From NCBI RefSeq assembly GCF_000473065.1, contig NZ_AXAZ01000010.1:124001-188000 (forward strand): a DNA stretch of 64,000 nucleotides. Direction: 5' to 3'. Of this stretch, positions 62,868 to 64,000 are shown piece after piece; the first letter of the stretch is position 1; every line of letters starts with the position of its first letter. Origin of the DNA: Bradyrhizobium sp. WSM1743. GTDB lineage: Bacteria; Pseudomonadota; Alphaproteobacteria; Rhizobiales; Xanthobacteraceae. A program made the position numbers and the translations under genes. The notes beneath the pieces were generated by a model. It was given only the letters and a program-made list of their open reading frames with translations. It was not told the DNA's origin and made no database searches.

Positions 62868-64000
62868 TTAGTCCTTGTCCTGGCCCGCAGTCGCCGACAG
62901 GCCGAACAGGCCGGCCAGCGAGCGCCGATGGCCGGTGTCGATGGTGGCATAGACGCTCATGCCGGCCTTCAGCTTCCGCACATATTTGTCGGTCTCGTCG
63001 AAATAGATACGGATCGGCACGCGCTGCACTACCTTGACGAAATTGCCGGTGGCATTTTGCGGCGGCAGGATCGCGAATTGCGCGCCGGTGCCCGGCGAGA
63101 GCGAGCCGATCTTGCCCTTGAAGACGTGGTTCGGGAACGCATCGACCTCGAGCGTGACGGGCTGGCCTTCGGTGACATAGGTGAGGTCGCTCTCCTTCGG
63201 ATTGGCGTCGACCCAGGGATGGGCGACGTCGATGATGGAGAACACCGGTGTGCCGGCGGCGACGAAACGTCCGAGCTGAATCTGCTCCACCTGCGTCGCC
63301 ACGCCATCCATCGGCGCGCGCAGCACGGTGTGGTCGAGATTGCGTTGGGCATCGTCTAGCTTGGCTTTCGCCTGCGCATAGGGCGGGAATTGCTCCAGCG
63401 GCAAGGCGGGATCGCCGAGCAATTGCGTCTTGGCGTTGGAGAGCTGCTGCTTGATGAACTGCGCCTGCGCGCCCGCGGTGACCAGCGCATTCGATGCGTT
63501 GTCGAGATCGAGCTGCGAGCCGAAATTGTTCTTCACCAGGGCCTGCTTGCGCTCGACGTCGCGCTGCTTCAGCTCGACGCCTTGCTGGGCGAGATTGAGC
63601 ATGTCCCCGTAGATCTTGATGTTGGCAACGAGGTTGTCATAGGTCGTGCGGGCCTGCGCGAGCTGCGCCTTGGCTTCATCTACCGCCAGTCGGAACGGAA
63701 CGGGGTCGATCTCGAACAGCTCGTCGCCTCGTTTGACGACCTGACCTTCCTTCACGACGACTTTCAGGATCTTGCCGGAAATATCGGGCGTCACCAGCAC
63801 CTTCTGCGCGCCGACATAGGCATCGTCAGTGCCGACATAGCGGCCGCCTTGCAGATAGAAAGTGAGGCCGCCGATGGCGGCGATGAGAGGCAGCACGACC
63901 AGGAGCAGGAAACGGCGATAGCGGCGCAGGCCCGCCACCAAGCGGCGGCGCGGATCGGTGCCGGCCTTCTTGGTCGGCGTGCCGCCGTCGCTCTTCTGCT
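62868..64000 (-). CDS. emrA: EmrA/HlyD-type membrane fusion protein (5' end outside the window)
   Basis: An adaptor of at least 377 residues. One membrane anchor (FLLLVVLPLIAAIGGLTFYL) is followed by YVGTDDAYVGAQKVLVTPDI, a lipoyl-like half, a coiled-coil hairpin of about 90 residues (QQGVELKQRDVERKQALVK), the second lipoyl half (TVLRAPMDGVATQVEQIQLG) and a beta-barrel. The frame is open up to the right edge, with QKSDGGTPTKKAGTDPRRRL before an internal GTG, so the true start is beyond it. It links the EmrB pump to an outer-membrane channel. Confidence 0.92.
   Translation of the reverse strand, partial: QKSDGGTPTKKAGTDPRRRLVAGLRRYRRFLLLVVLPLIAAIGGLTFYLQGGRYVGTDDAYVGAQKVLVTPDISGKILKVVVKEGQVVKRGDELFEIDPVPFRLAVDEAKAQLAQARTTYDNLVANIKIYGDMLNLAQQGVELKQRDVERKQALVKNNFGSQLDLDNASNALVTAGAQAQFIKQQLSNAKTQLLGDPALPLEQFPPYAQAKAKLDDAQRNLDHTVLRAPMDGVATQVEQIQLGRFVAAGTPVFSIIDVAHPWVDANPKESDLTYVTEGQPVTLEVDAFPNHVFKGKIGSLSPGTGAQFAILPPQNATGNFVKVVQRVPIRIYFDETDKYVRKLKAGMSVYATIDTGHRRSLAGLFGLSATAGQDKD

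Overview
The window looks like chromosomal DNA of an alphaproteobacterium of the order Rhizobiales, most likely Bradyrhizobium or a close relative. The coding DNA is very GC-rich. The RegS/RegR redox pair, a long intracellular PHB depolymerase, MmcB, pcaHG and many dispersed GTCGTCCC, GTCATTCC and GTAGGGTGGG palindromes all fit that group. This is inference from gene content; no 16S rRNA gene or other firm taxonomic marker is present.

Left edge (1-5.3 kb): a short partial gene, a decayed BrnT/BrnA toxin-antitoxin pair with frameshifts in both genes, and a tRNA-Arg(CCG) whose 3' end faces the decayed DNA, as at the edge of a genomic island. Two c-di-GMP enzyme genes that overlap by one base follow. 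From 5.4 to 14.2 kb lies one coherent transport/catabolic unit on the minus strand: a sigma-54 activator gene, a candidate -24/-12 promoter with upstream dyads, an unusually long acyl-CoA:CoA transferase, a periplasmic binding protein and LivG, LivF, LivH, LivM. The last four genes overlap by 4 bp each. A third c-di-GMP protein and an orphan HWE histidine kinase follow (14.4-17.6 kb).

Middle (17.7-37.5 kb): single-gene metabolic units (SDR, P450, luciferase-like oxidoreductase, DHA2 exporter, PHB-depolymerase-like esterase), an HxlR regulator divergent from a small barrel protein, a metallo-beta-lactamase-fold hydrolase, two convergent GH13 enzymes of alpha-glucan/trehalose metabolism, the DNA-repair nuclease MmcB, the RegSR redox two-component system, an ABC-2 exporter pair, PhaZ and a zinc metalloprotease.

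Right part (37.8-64 kb): a class A penicillin-binding protein, a DUF1330 protein, two tandem paralogous orphan binding proteins, a DUF1304 gene broken by an amber codon, Ogt, GlnD (nitrogen signalling), SsuA-SsuC-SsuB type transport, OsmC, a membrane protein, MutS, the protocatechuate genes pcaF-pcaH-pcaG, a chemoreceptor, an APH-fold kinase and an EmrAB-type efflux pair that runs off the right edge.

At least 21 palindromic repeat units of seven families lie between genes. Nine of the ten convergent gene pairs have one between them and the tenth pair is only 3 bp apart, while only two of ten divergent gaps carry one. The repeats therefore go with gene 3' ends and probably act as terminators or mRNA stabilisers.
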